Shown piece by piece: positions 1 through 8,070 of a stretch of 15,806 nt of DNA. Source of the DNA: JAEXNA01 sp050486105 (lineage in GTDB: Bacteria > Vulcanimicrobiota > Xenobia > Xenobiales > JADMJV01); the NCBI GenBank assembly GCA_050486105.1, contig JBJHCR010000134.1:1-15806 (forward strand), in the 5' to 3' direction. The translations under genes and the position numbers were made by a program. The notes beneath the pieces are model-generated. The model did no database searches, was not told the origin of the DNA, and saw nothing but the letters and a program-made list of their open reading frames with translations. Position 1 is the first letter of the stretch; the number at the start of each line of letters is the position of its first letter.

Positions 1-2
1 AA

Positions 3-942
3 CCGATCACCATTGAGGCCATCGAAATCCCAAAGGTCGAACGAGGACAGGCGGGGAGCTCTGAAGCTGGAGAAGGTGAGGTCGAACTCGCTATCGGTCA
101 CACCGAGATCCTTCGGTCTTCGCCTCCAAATCTCAAGGCCACCTGGAAGGGAGACTCTGTCGGCTGGGAGTTTCGACACTCAAGCTACAGTCCAATCACT
201 ATTTCTGGCAGTGGGGGGCAAGGGAGTTTCAACACCAATCAAAGAGTGATCGTTGGCTCCGACGGCTCGGTCCAATGGTTTCACGAATCCTCAACTCCCT
301 ATCACCTGAGCGTCCCCGGAACACCGTTGCCCAGTGCAGAAAACCCCGACGAACTCACCTCTGGACGCTATGGAGAGATATCCATCACCGATGGGTTCAC
401 CACCGAACTCCAGGATGGAGGGGTTTTCGTGGTAGACAACTTGAGAATCGTCGACAATGGACAACTCAGGCTCGACGCCGACAATCCCGTTTCCATCTAT
501 GTCACGGGCAGTCTCACCATNNNNNNNNNNGAACGCGATCCTCAACACCACCCAGCGACCTCCCAACCTCAAGATTTACTATACGGGAACCCAAGATGTG
601 AATCTGGCCGGTGGAGCTCAAGCCTACTTCACTTTGATCGCCCCGGAGGCCAACATCAACCTCACCGGGCCCACCATCGAAACCCCCGAAGCGGAGCCGC
701 CTGACGAGGACCTGGGACTTGAGCCTGGAGAGGAAGATGAGCCTGGGGGCGAGTTGGAGCCAGAGCCCGAGCCGGCCCCTCCCCCCGGGCCCACCACTCC
801 AAAGACCAGCTTCTACGGAGCTCTCGTGGGGAAAAATGTCACCGTCTACAATGCTGATTTCTTCTACGATGTGGCCACCGAAGGGGTGGGTTCAGGCAGT
901 GACAGCACCCCCTTTAAGCTCATCAGTCGCCACCGGCTCTGA
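3..942 (+). CDS. PilX/DUF7305-type pilus-assembly-like surface protein, 3' part, interrupted by assembly gap
   Basis: Partial gene, open from the left edge with no stop in the frame starting at base 3, so the true start lies outside the window. Left of the gap it reads a beta-rich segment (GSGGQGSFNTNQRVIVG ... GGVFVVDNLRIVDNG ... SIYVTGSLT). Right of the gap the frame shifts by one because the 10 Ns are not a multiple of three, and continues NAILNTTQRPPNLKIYYTGT ... FTLIAPEANINLTG ... SFYGALVGKNVTV ... FFYDVA to TGA at 940-942. This alternation of 'IYVTG / IYYTG / APxAxxNLTG / FYGALVGKxVTV' is the signature of the DUF7305 C-terminal domain found in PilX-N-domain pilus assembly proteins. An acidic/proline-rich low-complexity insert (bases about 676-800) interrupts the domain before its last strands. 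Role inferred: an exported cell-surface or minor pilus component. It converges on the GNAT-nitrilase gene. I am confident of the class, not of any specific function. Confidence 0.72.
521..530. other. Assembly gap (10 N)
   Basis: Ten undetermined bases inside the left-edge gene. The protein frame is 0 mod 3 before the gap and 1 mod 3 after it, so the true gap length must be a multiple of three; ten is a placeholder. Confidence 0.97.
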
Positions 943-1027
943 CGATTTCTTTCGGGCCCTTCTTCTAGACGAGCACAGATAGCCGGCTCCTCTCAAGGTC
1001 CAGCTTCTTGAACGTTGGGGTGCCGAC

Positions 1028-2581
1028 TCATTTCACCCGGTCCCGGCCCCAAACGATCCGATAAAGTTCGTGCCGTCGGTCCCTCAAGTTGCGCACCGAA
1101 CCCGAGTTGCGCGCAGTCATAAGAGTATCCATCCGAAGATCGGCGAATGCCACCGCCTCCACGTTGGGAGTGGTGTCTGCGGCGATACCGTCTCGGGAGA
1201 AATGAAAGTCGCAAGGTGTCAAGATACACGATTGAGCATACTGAATATCCATGTTGTGGACCCGTGGCAGATTCCCGACGTTTCCAGCCAAGACCACGTA
1301 GCACTGATTCTCGACGGCTCGAGCCTGACATGAATAACGAACCCTAAGATAGCCATTTCGCTCGGCTGTGCAGAAGGGCACGAACAGAATGTTCGCTCCC
1401 TGATCAACGAGGTACCGCGCCAATTCTGGAAATTCTGAATCGTAGCAGATCAAGACTCCTATAGGTCCACAATCAGTAGGAATGGCATCGAGCTCGTCGC
1501 CGCCTTCGATATTCCACCAGTAGACCTCATCGGGGGTCGGATGGATCTTCGGTTGACTGTAGAGGGAGCCGTCTCGCAAACAGATGTAGCAGATGTTCCG
1601 GATCTGGCCTTCGGGTGTTTTGGTCGGATGGCTGCCGGCGATGATGTTGACGTTATATTTGATGGCAAGATTATGAAAAAGGTCTCGAATTCTATCGGTG
1701 TACACAGTCAGATGGTCGATGGCAAGCTCCGGCGGAACCGGCTCGTTCTCCACGGAGAGAAGTTGCAAAGTGAACAGCTCTGGAAAAACCAGGAAGTCAG
1801 CACGGTAGTCGCTGACAGTGTCCACGAAATAGGTTACGATCTGCTCGAACTCTTCGAATGAACGGATCCCTCGCTGTTGATACTGAACCACGGCAACTCT
1901 CACGGTTCCGGGAGTGCGGGTGCTTGGAGCCCCGTGGGTGGAATGGATCTCCGCCACCTCTGGGTTGCGCCAGATCATGAGGGCGCCATAGCCCATGGAT
2001 TCCCTGTCGACGGGCAAGTAGTCCTTAATCAGGCGTTGGAACTCAAAATCTTGGCGAAACTGGAAGGCCAAGGTGGGGTCTTTAATGGTTTTGCTTTGCA
2101 CCGCCTCGACATAGGCTTCCACCGAGCCCGCCTTACTGATTCTCTTTCTGAGAAGAGGCATTCGACCGCAGATGGCGATGCCCAACAACCGAAGATGCTG
2201 GCACAGTTGCCTTCTGGCTTTGTACAACCTTTCACCGATCTTAAGCCGGCGGTAGTCGGGATCGACGAAAACCTCATAACCATAAAGCCACTCACCTTGA
2301 GGGTCGTGAGTCGATCCGTAGCCGCCTCCGGTGATGCCTTTCCAAGAGTGCTCCCTCTCGAACAAAGACGACATCAGCCTTATGGTGGCGCAATAGCCGA
2401 CCACCTTCTCCTCAAAGAGGGCCACAAAGACCCCTTCAGGGAAATTGTTGATTTGCCCACGGAGAACAGCCTGGGTATACCCAGGTCCTTCGGGGTAGGT
2501 TCTCTTGTAGAGCGCCTGGATCTCCGCAACATCGGTAACCGTAGCTGGGCGAACATAGAGCCGTTCGGATCGATTCTTCAT
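1028..2581 (-). CDS. GNAT acetyltransferase-nitrilase fusion (YhcX-like carbon-nitrogen hydrolase)
   Basis: A 517-residue two-domain protein from ATG at 2581; an in-frame TTG at 2620 would add 13 residues of unremarkable sequence, so I prefer the ATG, although neither has a strong Shine-Dalgarno. Residues about 8-205 form a GNAT N-acetyltransferase domain with the acetyl-CoA-binding stretch FVDPDYRRLKIGERLY (105-120). Residues about 226-500 form a nitrilase-superfamily domain with the complete Glu-Lys-Cys triad: E268 in FPELF, K345 in SQPKIHPTPDE, C379 in GVLICYDSEFPELAR. The same arrangement and length occur in Bacillus subtilis YhcX and many bacterial homologues. The likely chemistry is hydrolysis of an amide or nitrile C-N bond coupled to acyl transfer, in the cytoplasm; the substrate is unknown. 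It lies about 100 bp downstream of the HTTM gene on the same strand and converges with the left-edge surface-protein gene. Confidence 0.9.
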   Translation of the reverse strand: MKNRSERLYVRPATVTDVAEIQALYKRTYPEGPGYTQAVLRGQINNFPEGVFVALFEEKVVGYCATIRLMSSLFEREHSWKGITGGGYGSTHDPQGEWLYGYEVFVDPDYRRLKIGERLYKARRQLCQHLRLLGIAICGRMPLLRKRISKAGSVEAYVEAVQSKTIKDPTLAFQFRQDFEFQRLIKDYLPVDRESMGYGALMIWRNPEVAEIHSTHGAPSTRTPGTVRVAVVQYQQRGIRSFEEFEQIVTYFVDTVSDYRADFLVFPELFTLQLLSVENEPVPPELAIDHLTVYTDRIRDLFHNLAIKYNVNIIAGSHPTKTPEGQIRNICYICLRDGSLYSQPKIHPTPDEVYWWNIEGGDELDAIPTDCGPIGVLICYDSEFPELARYLVDQGANILFVPFCTAERNGYLRVRYSCQARAVENQCYVVLAGNVGNLPRVHNMDIQYAQSCILTPCDFHFSRDGIAADTTPNVEAVAFADLRMDTLMTARNSGSVRNLRDRRHELYRIVWGRDRVK

Positions 2582-2645
2582 GGCTTGCCCAGTCGGTGTC
2601 AAACCGGAAGAACCCTTCAAAGGGCGAGACGTGGGAGTTGAGTGG

Positions 2646-2730
2646 GGATGCTCCTAAACTAGCCTAAGATGAGCGCCTCCTCTAGGGAATTGTGCCTTCC
2701 CAAAGGGAGTTCCGTCTAGGGGGAGCATCC
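2646..2730. repeat. Inverted repeat around the 3' end of the HTTM gene
   Basis: GGATGCTCC at 2646-2654 is perfectly complementary to GGAGCATCC at 2722-2730. The arms lie either side of the HTTM stop codon (2682-2684), and the spacer is 67 bp. It could be a long-range transcript end structure between the HTTM and GNAT-nitrilase genes, but there is no T tract and chance is possible. Confidence 0.3.
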
Positions 2731-4172
2731 TGAAAATCCGGCCGCCGCTTCTGCCGCATGAGATTAAGGCGAGCCCAAACCACCCGTTCATTGGGATGTC
2801 GACGTTCCCAATCTTTGGCCAAACTCTTAACGAACCAGGGTTGATAGGGCTTGGAGCCCACGATGACCACCAGCGGGGTGGGCCAACGAAAACTGGTGTA
2901 ACGGGTGGACAGAGTTGATGGTTTCACCCAGCTCAGCTCTCTGCGATCCTGAAAAAGGTCCACAACATCTCCATTGGCCAGACGACCCTCCACCACGATC
3001 CAACCATTGAGCATTAGGGGGAGGTTCACGAACACCGTCCAGCGCTGCTCGACTCCGAACAGCTTGCCAGCCGTGCCTACGGATTCAGGCAAGATTCTCC
3101 CGATCCGAGGGTCCTGGCCGAGGGCGTGGAGCAAGGCATAGGAGAACACCAAATAGAGGAAAGCCGAACCCAGCACCGACAACCGCCCGGGGGCACCTCG
3201 GGCAGATTTATTCTCTCCCATTCCAACTTCCAGTGTCCGTAAAGGTGTTGCGACTCTTGTTTCACGCTCCCCCAAAAACACCGAATTCAAGACCCTTGCG
3301 AGGCTCGCTCCCACACGCATACTCCAAAATTCTGAGGGCAGCATGGCCCCCAGGTAAAGCAGAGGGCTGAAAGCAAAAATTCCGATCCGCAAGAACACTC
3401 CAAACGACAGATGCATCAGGGCCAGCAGCAAGCAGGTCGCGATCCGTAGTCTTGGAAAAGCTAAAAGCAGGAACAAAGGTGCCACGAGTTCCCAAGCAAA
3501 GGTCAAGACCGTGAGCCCCTTGAGAAGCTGAGGATAAGGTAAAAGCAAGTGCCCACTGGGCCGGGCATAGAAGTCCGAAGTCAAGGCATAGTACACGGCC
3601 TCACCTGAAAGCCAAGTAGGCTCCATCTTATGAAAGACTGAGAGCCAGTAGATCATCACCAACTGCAAGATCACCACCGTGGTGGCAGCGCTGCGCACCA
3701 TCACGGGGCCTTCGAGGTGAGAGCTCGACCGACCCCGCAGACGTGAATCCAGGGAAAAGGCCTCGCCCCAAGGCAAAAAAATTCCGAAAAGTAGGAGCGC
3801 CACCAACACCAGATCTCCACCGTTGTTGACTAGAAAGTTGCGCTGCTGCAGACTGAGAGTGAGATACCAAACCAGCACTGAGAACAGTCTGGTTCGGTAT
3901 CCCAAAGTCAGCGCGAAAGCCGAAAGTCCGTGACAGACGAACAGTCCGGCGATGAAGACCTCCCAGGACGAAGCATTATAGAGTGACGGGAAGTCAGCGA
4001 TTCTGAGTTCGTAGAGGGCTTCTCTGGGCAAAATTCCCTGGTCGGTGTAATGCATGCGGAAATCGAACGCCCGCACCACCAAATCTCCCATCACCGTCAG
4101 TCCAGTGAGGATTCGGCAAAGGGCTAAGGAGCGCAAGTCGAGGGCGAACAGTTTCTCAGCCCCGGGAATCAC
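2682..4172 (-). CDS. HTTM-domain polytopic membrane protein
   Basis: A 496-residue protein starting at GTG 4172; the next in-frame Met (residue 28) would cut into the first membrane helix, so GTG is the likely start. Residues 1-285 match the HTTM family (membrane domain related to vitamin K-dependent gamma-carboxylase): an opening segment LDLRSLALCRILTGL, a QRN..VNNGGD stretch (110-120) and the HKMEPTWLSGEAVYYAL stretch (181-197). I count about eight hydrophobic segments here (near 14-35, 71-90, 95-108, 119-135, 163-180, 216-238, 244-262, 265-280), with one more at 332-350. The soluble C-terminal part begins QRWTVFVNLPLMLNGWIVVEGRLANGDVVDLF (376-407), a tail common in bacterial HTTM proteins. 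Enzymatic activity has not been established for most bacterial members, so the role is unknown. It follows clpB but is separated from it by a terminator, so it probably has its own promoter. Confidence 0.88.
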   Translation of the reverse strand: MIPGAEKLFALDLRSLALCRILTGLTVMGDLVVRAFDFRMHYTDQGILPREALYELRIADFPSLYNASSWEVFIAGLFVCHGLSAFALTLGYRTRLFSVLVWYLTLSLQQRNFLVNNGGDLVLVALLLFGIFLPWGEAFSLDSRLRGRSSSHLEGPVMVRSAATTVVILQLVMIYWLSVFHKMEPTWLSGEAVYYALTSDFYARPSGHLLLPYPQLLKGLTVLTFAWELVAPLFLLLAFPRLRIATCLLLALMHLSFGVFLRIGIFAFSPLLYLGAMLPSEFWSMRVGASLARVLNSVFLGERETRVATPLRTLEVGMGENKSARGAPGRLSVLGSAFLYLVFSYALLHALGQDPRIGRILPESVGTAGKLFGVEQRWTVFVNLPLMLNGWIVVEGRLANGDVVDLFQDRRELSWVKPSTLSTRYTSFRWPTPLVVIVGSKPYQPWFVKSLAKDWERRHPNERVVWARLNLMRQKRRPDFQDAPPRRNSLWEGTIP

Positions 4173-4189
4173 TACGGTTGGTCTGCTTC

Positions 4190-4230
4190 CAAAATAAATC
4201 CCCTGAGTCGACTCATCATCGACTCAGGGG
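4190..4230 (-). terminator. Intrinsic terminator after clpB
   Basis: A perfect 11-bp inverted repeat (4200-4210 CCCCTGAGTCG and 4220-4230 CGACTCAGGGG) with a 9-nt loop. Read on the minus strand the stem is followed by GATTTATTTT (4199-4190), giving a GC-rich hairpin and U-rich tail 30 bp past the clpB stop codon. It lies between clpB and the HTTM gene and separates the two transcription units. Confidence 0.85.
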
Positions 4231-4259
4231 ATGCTATTCAACGAAGGCTTAGATCAAAC

Positions 4260-6854
4260 CTAGACGTTAGCGATCTCGCCGGTTCTCAGGGCAAAAATCT
4301 TCAAGCCGTCGCCCAAGCGCTCCACTCGAACAGTGGAATCGTGGGGAATCTCTCCGGCAATGATCTTCTCCGACAATGGTTCCAAGATGTATTCTCGGAG
4401 AGCCCTCTTAAGAGGGCGAGCCCCGAAGGCGGGATCGTATCCGACTTCGGCCAAGAACTCCTTAGCGCTGGAATCCAACTCCAGCTCCAAGCCACGGCCG
4501 GCCAACAGCCTAGCAAAATTCGACAACTGAATGTCCACGATATCCTTGATGGTGCTCCGATCCAGGCGTCCAAAGATGATCTTGGCGTCGATCCGGTTGA
4601 GAAACTCCGGCCGGAACTGCCCCCTCAAGGCGGCCTCCACGGCTTGTCTCACCCTGACTGGGTCCGACTCTCCTAAGATAATGTCGGAACCCACGTTCGA
4701 GGTCATGATGATGATGGTGTTGCGAAAGTCCACCGTGCGACCTTGACCATCGGTCAGGCGCCCGTCATCCATCACTTGGAGCAGCACATTGAAGACGTCG
4801 GTGTGAGCCTTCTCGATCTCGTCCAAAAGGACCACCGAATAGGGTCGCCTGCGCACGGCTTCGGTCAACTGCCCACCTTCATCGTACCCGACATACCCGG
4901 GAGGGGCCCCGATCAGTCGACTGACGGCGTGCTTTTCCATGTACTCGCTCATATCGATGCGCACAATATTGGTTTCGTCATCAAAGAGAAATTCGGCCAA
5001 AGCCTTGGCCAACTCGGTTTTGCCAACTCCGGTGGGGCCCAGGAAGAGAAAGGAGCCAATGGGACGGTTCGGGTCTTGGAGTCCGGCCCGGGCCAATCGA
5101 ATCGCCTTCGAGACTCGGGACAAGGCCTCGTCCTGACCGACCACTCTTTGAGCCAGGCGCTCTTCCATCTTGAGCAACCTCTCGCTTTCGGCTTCCAGCA
5201 TCTTGTCCACCGGGATACCCGTCCAGCGGGAGACCACGGCAGCGATCTCCTGAGCTGTCACGGCTTCCTTCAAGAAGCTCTCGCCACTCCGAGCCTGATT
5301 GAGAGTATCCTGAATTTCAGCCAATTCTTTCTCAGCCTGAGGAAGCTTGCCATAAAGGATCTCGGCTGCCCTCTGCAACTCGCTTCTCATTTGGGCCTGC
5401 TCGGCCTCCGTCTTGAGACGGTCGATCTCTTCCTTGAGAACCTTGGAACGATTGAGGACATCCCGTTCCTGCTGCCAGCGGGTCCGCAAAGCCTCCAACT
5501 CCTCTTTCTTATCGGAGATCTCGGTTTTCAAGGTAACCAAGCGTTGCTTGGCCGACTCGTGATCCTCGAGATTGAGAGCTTCCTCTTCGATCTGCAAACG
5601 AGTCAACTCGCGTTGAGCTTTGTCGATCACCGCCGGAACACTTTCGATCTCCATCTTGATGCGAGATGCGGCCTCGTCCACCAGGTCGATGGCCTTGTCG
5701 GGGAGATAGCGGTCAGTGATGTAGCGGTCGCTCAAGCGAGCCGCCGAGACGATGGCCGCGTCCTCGATCCGAATTCCGTGATGAACCTCGTACTTTTCTT
5801 TGATGCCTCGGAGAATCGAGATGGTGTCTTCCACTGAAGGCTCACCAACGAAGACCGGTTGGAACCGTCGCTCGAGAGCTTTATCCTTCTCGATATGCTT
5901 GCGATACTCGTCCAAAGTGGTCGCCCCGATGCAGCGCAACTGGCCTCGAGCCAGCATGGGTTTGAGCATATTGGCCGCGTCTTGAGCTCCTTCAGCGGCC
6001 CCCGCGCCTACCAGGGTGTGCAGTTCGTCGATGAACAGGATAACTCGCCCCTCGGCCCTGTCGATTTCGCCCAGCACGGCTTTGAGTCGCTCTTCGAACT
6101 CGCCTCGGTATTTGGCCCCAGCCACCAAGGCTCCGAGGTCCAAAGAGAGCACCTGCTTGCGCTTCAAGCTCTCGGGAACATCTTCGGCGGCGATGCGGCC
6201 GGCAATCCCTTCTACGATCGCCGTTTTACCGACCCCGGGTTCGCCGATCAGCACGGGGTTGTTCTTGGTCCGACGAGAGAGCACTTGCATGGCCCTACGG
6301 ATCTCTTCATCACGTCCCACCACCGGATCGAGCTTCCCGTCTCGGGCCAACTTGGTGAGGTCTGTGGTGAAACGCTCGAGAGCCTGATAGGTAGATTCGG
6401 GATCCTGCCCGGTCACCTTTTGCCCCCCTCTGATATCAGCCAGAGCTGCCAGAACCTTTTTCTCGTCGGCTCCAAACTCCAACAAGAGCTCTTGAGCCTT
6501 GGTCTTGGTCCGAAGTAGGGACAAGAGCAGATGTTCGACGGAAACGTAGTCATCCTTCATTTGCATCTGAGCGGTGAAAGCTCCATCGAGGACGGCTTTG
6601 AACTCCCGTCCCATGTATTGTTCGCCACCCTGCACCTGGGGCTTGGCAGCCAACACCTTTTGAAGTCGCAAGCGGAACTGGTCCAAAGGGAAAGAAGCCC
6701 GTTGCAGCAAGGGACCGGCCAAGCCATCATCTTGTTCCAAGAGAGCCGACAGCAAGTGAAGGGCATCCACCTCTTGGTGGGACTCCCGGCGTGCTAGGGC
6801 CTCGGCAGCGGCCAAGGCTCCCCGAGAGCGATTGGTCAATTTCTGAATATCCAT
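4260..6854 (-). CDS. clpB: ATP-dependent disaggregase ClpB
   Basis: A full-length 864-residue Hsp104/ClpB chaperone (E. coli ClpB is 857). It unfolds and threads aggregated proteins with DnaK in the cytoplasm. Seen: N-terminal Clp domain with two repeats (1-143); AAA+ module 1 with Walker A GEPGVGKT (204-211), pore loop KYRGEF (248-253), Walker B VILFIDE (271-277) and paired arginines ERRF (328-331); a long coiled-coil middle domain (about 405-525), diagnostic of ClpB versus ClpA/ClpC; AAA+ module 2 with Walker A GPTGVGKT (606-613), pore loop GYVGY (653-657), Walker B VVLLDE (674-679), Arg finger in FLNRID (R754) and sensor-2 GARPLKR (811-817). ATG at 6854 is preceded by AGGAG (complement of 6862-6866) with 7-nt spacing, fixing the start. 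No CIRCE element was found upstream. It ends in a strong terminator. All catalytic residues are intact. Confidence 0.98.
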   Translation of the reverse strand: MDIQKLTNRSRGALAAAEALARRESHQEVDALHLLSALLEQDDGLAGPLLQRASFPLDQFRLRLQKVLAAKPQVQGGEQYMGREFKAVLDGAFTAQMQMKDDYVSVEHLLLSLLRTKTKAQELLLEFGADEKKVLAALADIRGGQKVTGQDPESTYQALERFTTDLTKLARDGKLDPVVGRDEEIRRAMQVLSRRTKNNPVLIGEPGVGKTAIVEGIAGRIAAEDVPESLKRKQVLSLDLGALVAGAKYRGEFEERLKAVLGEIDRAEGRVILFIDELHTLVGAGAAEGAQDAANMLKPMLARGQLRCIGATTLDEYRKHIEKDKALERRFQPVFVGEPSVEDTISILRGIKEKYEVHHGIRIEDAAIVSAARLSDRYITDRYLPDKAIDLVDEAASRIKMEIESVPAVIDKAQRELTRLQIEEEALNLEDHESAKQRLVTLKTEISDKKEELEALRTRWQQERDVLNRSKVLKEEIDRLKTEAEQAQMRSELQRAAEILYGKLPQAEKELAEIQDTLNQARSGESFLKEAVTAQEIAAVVSRWTGIPVDKMLEAESERLLKMEERLAQRVVGQDEALSRVSKAIRLARAGLQDPNRPIGSFLFLGPTGVGKTELAKALAEFLFDDETNIVRIDMSEYMEKHAVSRLIGAPPGYVGYDEGGQLTEAVRRRPYSVVLLDEIEKAHTDVFNVLLQVMDDGRLTDGQGRTVDFRNTIIIMTSNVGSDIILGESDPVRVRQAVEAALRGQFRPEFLNRIDAKIIFGRLDRSTIKDIVDIQLSNFARLLAGRGLELELDSSAKEFLAEVGYDPAFGARPLKRALREYILEPLSEKIIAGEIPHDSTVRVERLGDGLKIFALRTGEIANV

Positions 6855-6861
6855 GGATTGT

Positions 6862-6866
6862 CTCCT
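6862..6866 (-). promoter_or_regulatory. Ribosome binding site of clpB
   Basis: AGGAG on the minus strand, 7 nt before ATG 6854. It is the clearest Shine-Dalgarno among the minus-strand genes here and confirms the clpB start. Confidence 0.8.
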
Positions 6867-6939
6867 GTCTTGAGCTCACTGCCAGTAGGCTGATGAGCAG
6901 ATTTCTTAACAAAACCCTATCACAGCAATCCTTAGCCCT

Positions 6940-6969
6940 CACTAACGTTCGGTTTGCATTGTGTTAGTG
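6940..6969 (-). repeat. Hairpin overlapping the yeiH stop codon
   Basis: CACTAAC (6940-6946) pairs with GTTAGTG (6963-6969) across a 16-nt loop. The TAA stop of yeiH (6964-6966) is inside the stem. There is no T-rich tail on the minus strand, so it is either a weak or Rho-type end, an mRNA-stabilising 3' hairpin, or chance. It lies 86 bp upstream of the clpB start. Confidence 0.35.
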
Positions 6970-8070
6970 GAGGAGGTTCAAGAGGAAGGTGATGGTGACA
7001 AAAGAGGTCAAGCCCAGCAAGAGAGCCCCGGCAAAGCCCAAAATAAACGGTTTTATGCCGAGCCCTCGGAAGGTTTCCGCGCGCAGTCCCAAGCCGACCC
7101 CAACTAGGGCCAAACCGATAAACCAGGTGGAACCCACCGTCTTTCCTAGCAATTCTAAGAGCCAAATCCAGCTTGAGTCACCTAGAACGAAAAATGCCTT
7201 CCCGGCAGACGTTAGGGTGAGGTCTCCCACAGTGCGTAGAGCGGACATCAACAGAAACCCCAGCAGGAAGAGAGGCACCACGGGTGGGCGCTTCCCCGAA
7301 GGCTCTCCGGGCCCTTCGCCTTCAAAAAGATTGCGGCTTCGCCAGGCAAAGTAAGGGACCACCAGGGCCAGAAACATATTGCGAGTCATTTTGGTGATGG
7401 TGGCCGTGGCGAAGCCTACTTCATCCGAGTAAAGCTCTTTATAGGTCGCGGCCGCTCCCATCATCTGCGAGGTGTCGTGAATGGCCGTACCAAGAAAGAG
7501 CCCACAAGCTCTGCCGTCAGAAAATAGTGAAGGCACCAGATAAGGATAAACCAGGGTGGCCACCAGACCGAACAAGGTGACGTTGGCCACGGCGTAGGCC
7601 ACATCGCGCTCCTCAGCTCTGATGACCGGTGCCGTGCTGACCACAGCAGTGATACCGCAGATGGAGGTGCCTGCCGCCATCAACATGGCTAATCTGGCAG
7701 GCAAACCCAGAGCTCGGCCCAGCATCTCGATACCCACAACCCCCACCATGATAGTGACGACGACAACCGGCAGACCCAGAGCCCCCAGTTGGCCCACCTC
7801 GGCCAGAGATAGTCTCAGCCCGATCAAGACGATCCCAGCTCGCAGCACAGTGCGAACACAGAACGACACTCCCGCCTTGAAATGAGCAGGTGGCTTGAAG
7901 ACGTTCGCCACCAGGATTCCGAAAAGAATTGCCAGCACCACCGAACTGAAGGGTTGAAAGCCCGAGACGGTTCGGTCCAGGTATCCCGACGAGAGATAGG
8001 ATAAGGTGAAAAGCCCTAAACACAGGAGAACTCCGGGAACGACACTTTCATGGTGCGGCTTGTCCCTCAA
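6964..8070 (-). CDS. yeiH: YeiH/UPF0324 family membrane protein, putative anion (sulfate) exporter
   Basis: A 368-residue protein, the usual length for the family, with about ten hydrophobic segments. Family hallmarks visible: AGIVLIGLRLSL (78-89), GTSICGITAV (134-143) and GTAIHDTSQMMGA (194-206), the last two being the conserved pair of UPF0324/YeiH. Family members are annotated as putative sulfate exporters, but the substrate is poorly established. The start is TTG at 8070, chosen because it overlaps the upstream stop codon in TTGA (8070-8067), as in ATGA-type translational coupling. No in-frame ATG or GTG precedes the first membrane helix and no good Shine-Dalgarno is seen. It is therefore likely co-transcribed and translationally coupled with the metallopeptidase gene upstream. 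It is a cytoplasmic-membrane protein. Confidence 0.9.
   Translation of the reverse strand: MRDKPHHESVVPGVLLCLGLFTLSYLSSGYLDRTVSGFQPFSSVVLAILFGILVANVFKPPAHFKAGVSFCVRTVLRAGIVLIGLRLSLAEVGQLGALGLPVVVVTIMVGVVGIEMLGRALGLPARLAMLMAAGTSICGITAVVSTAPVIRAEERDVAYAVANVTLFGLVATLVYPYLVPSLFSDGRACGLFLGTAIHDTSQMMGAAATYKELYSDEVGFATATITKMTRNMFLALVVPYFAWRSRNLFEGEGPGEPSGKRPPVVPLFLLGFLLMSALRTVGDLTLTSAGKAFFVLGDSSWIWLLELLGKTVGSTWFIGLALVGVGLGLRAETFRGLGIKPFILGFAGALLLGLTSFVTITFLLNLLH

Noticed and set aside
719..982. Alternative frame through the acidic/proline-rich region
   Set aside because: The frame ending at 942 carries the conserved DUF7305-like strands; the other is a shadow.
943..1027. Terminator between the convergent genes (TCAAG...CTTGA)
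   Set aside because: Only a 5-bp stem with a 9-nt loop and no T tract; too weak to claim.
1877..2641. 254-codon open frame on the plus strand
   Set aside because: It is antisense to the GNAT domain of a well-supported fusion gene, and its translation matches no family I recognise.
4743..5837. 364-codon open frame on the plus strand
   Set aside because: It lies wholly antisense to clpB; long antisense frames are expected from the codon bias of this gene.
6925..6965. Possible CIRCE heat-shock operator before clpB (TTAGCCCTC resembles one half)
   Set aside because: The second half, GAGTGCTAA at 9-nt spacing, is absent.
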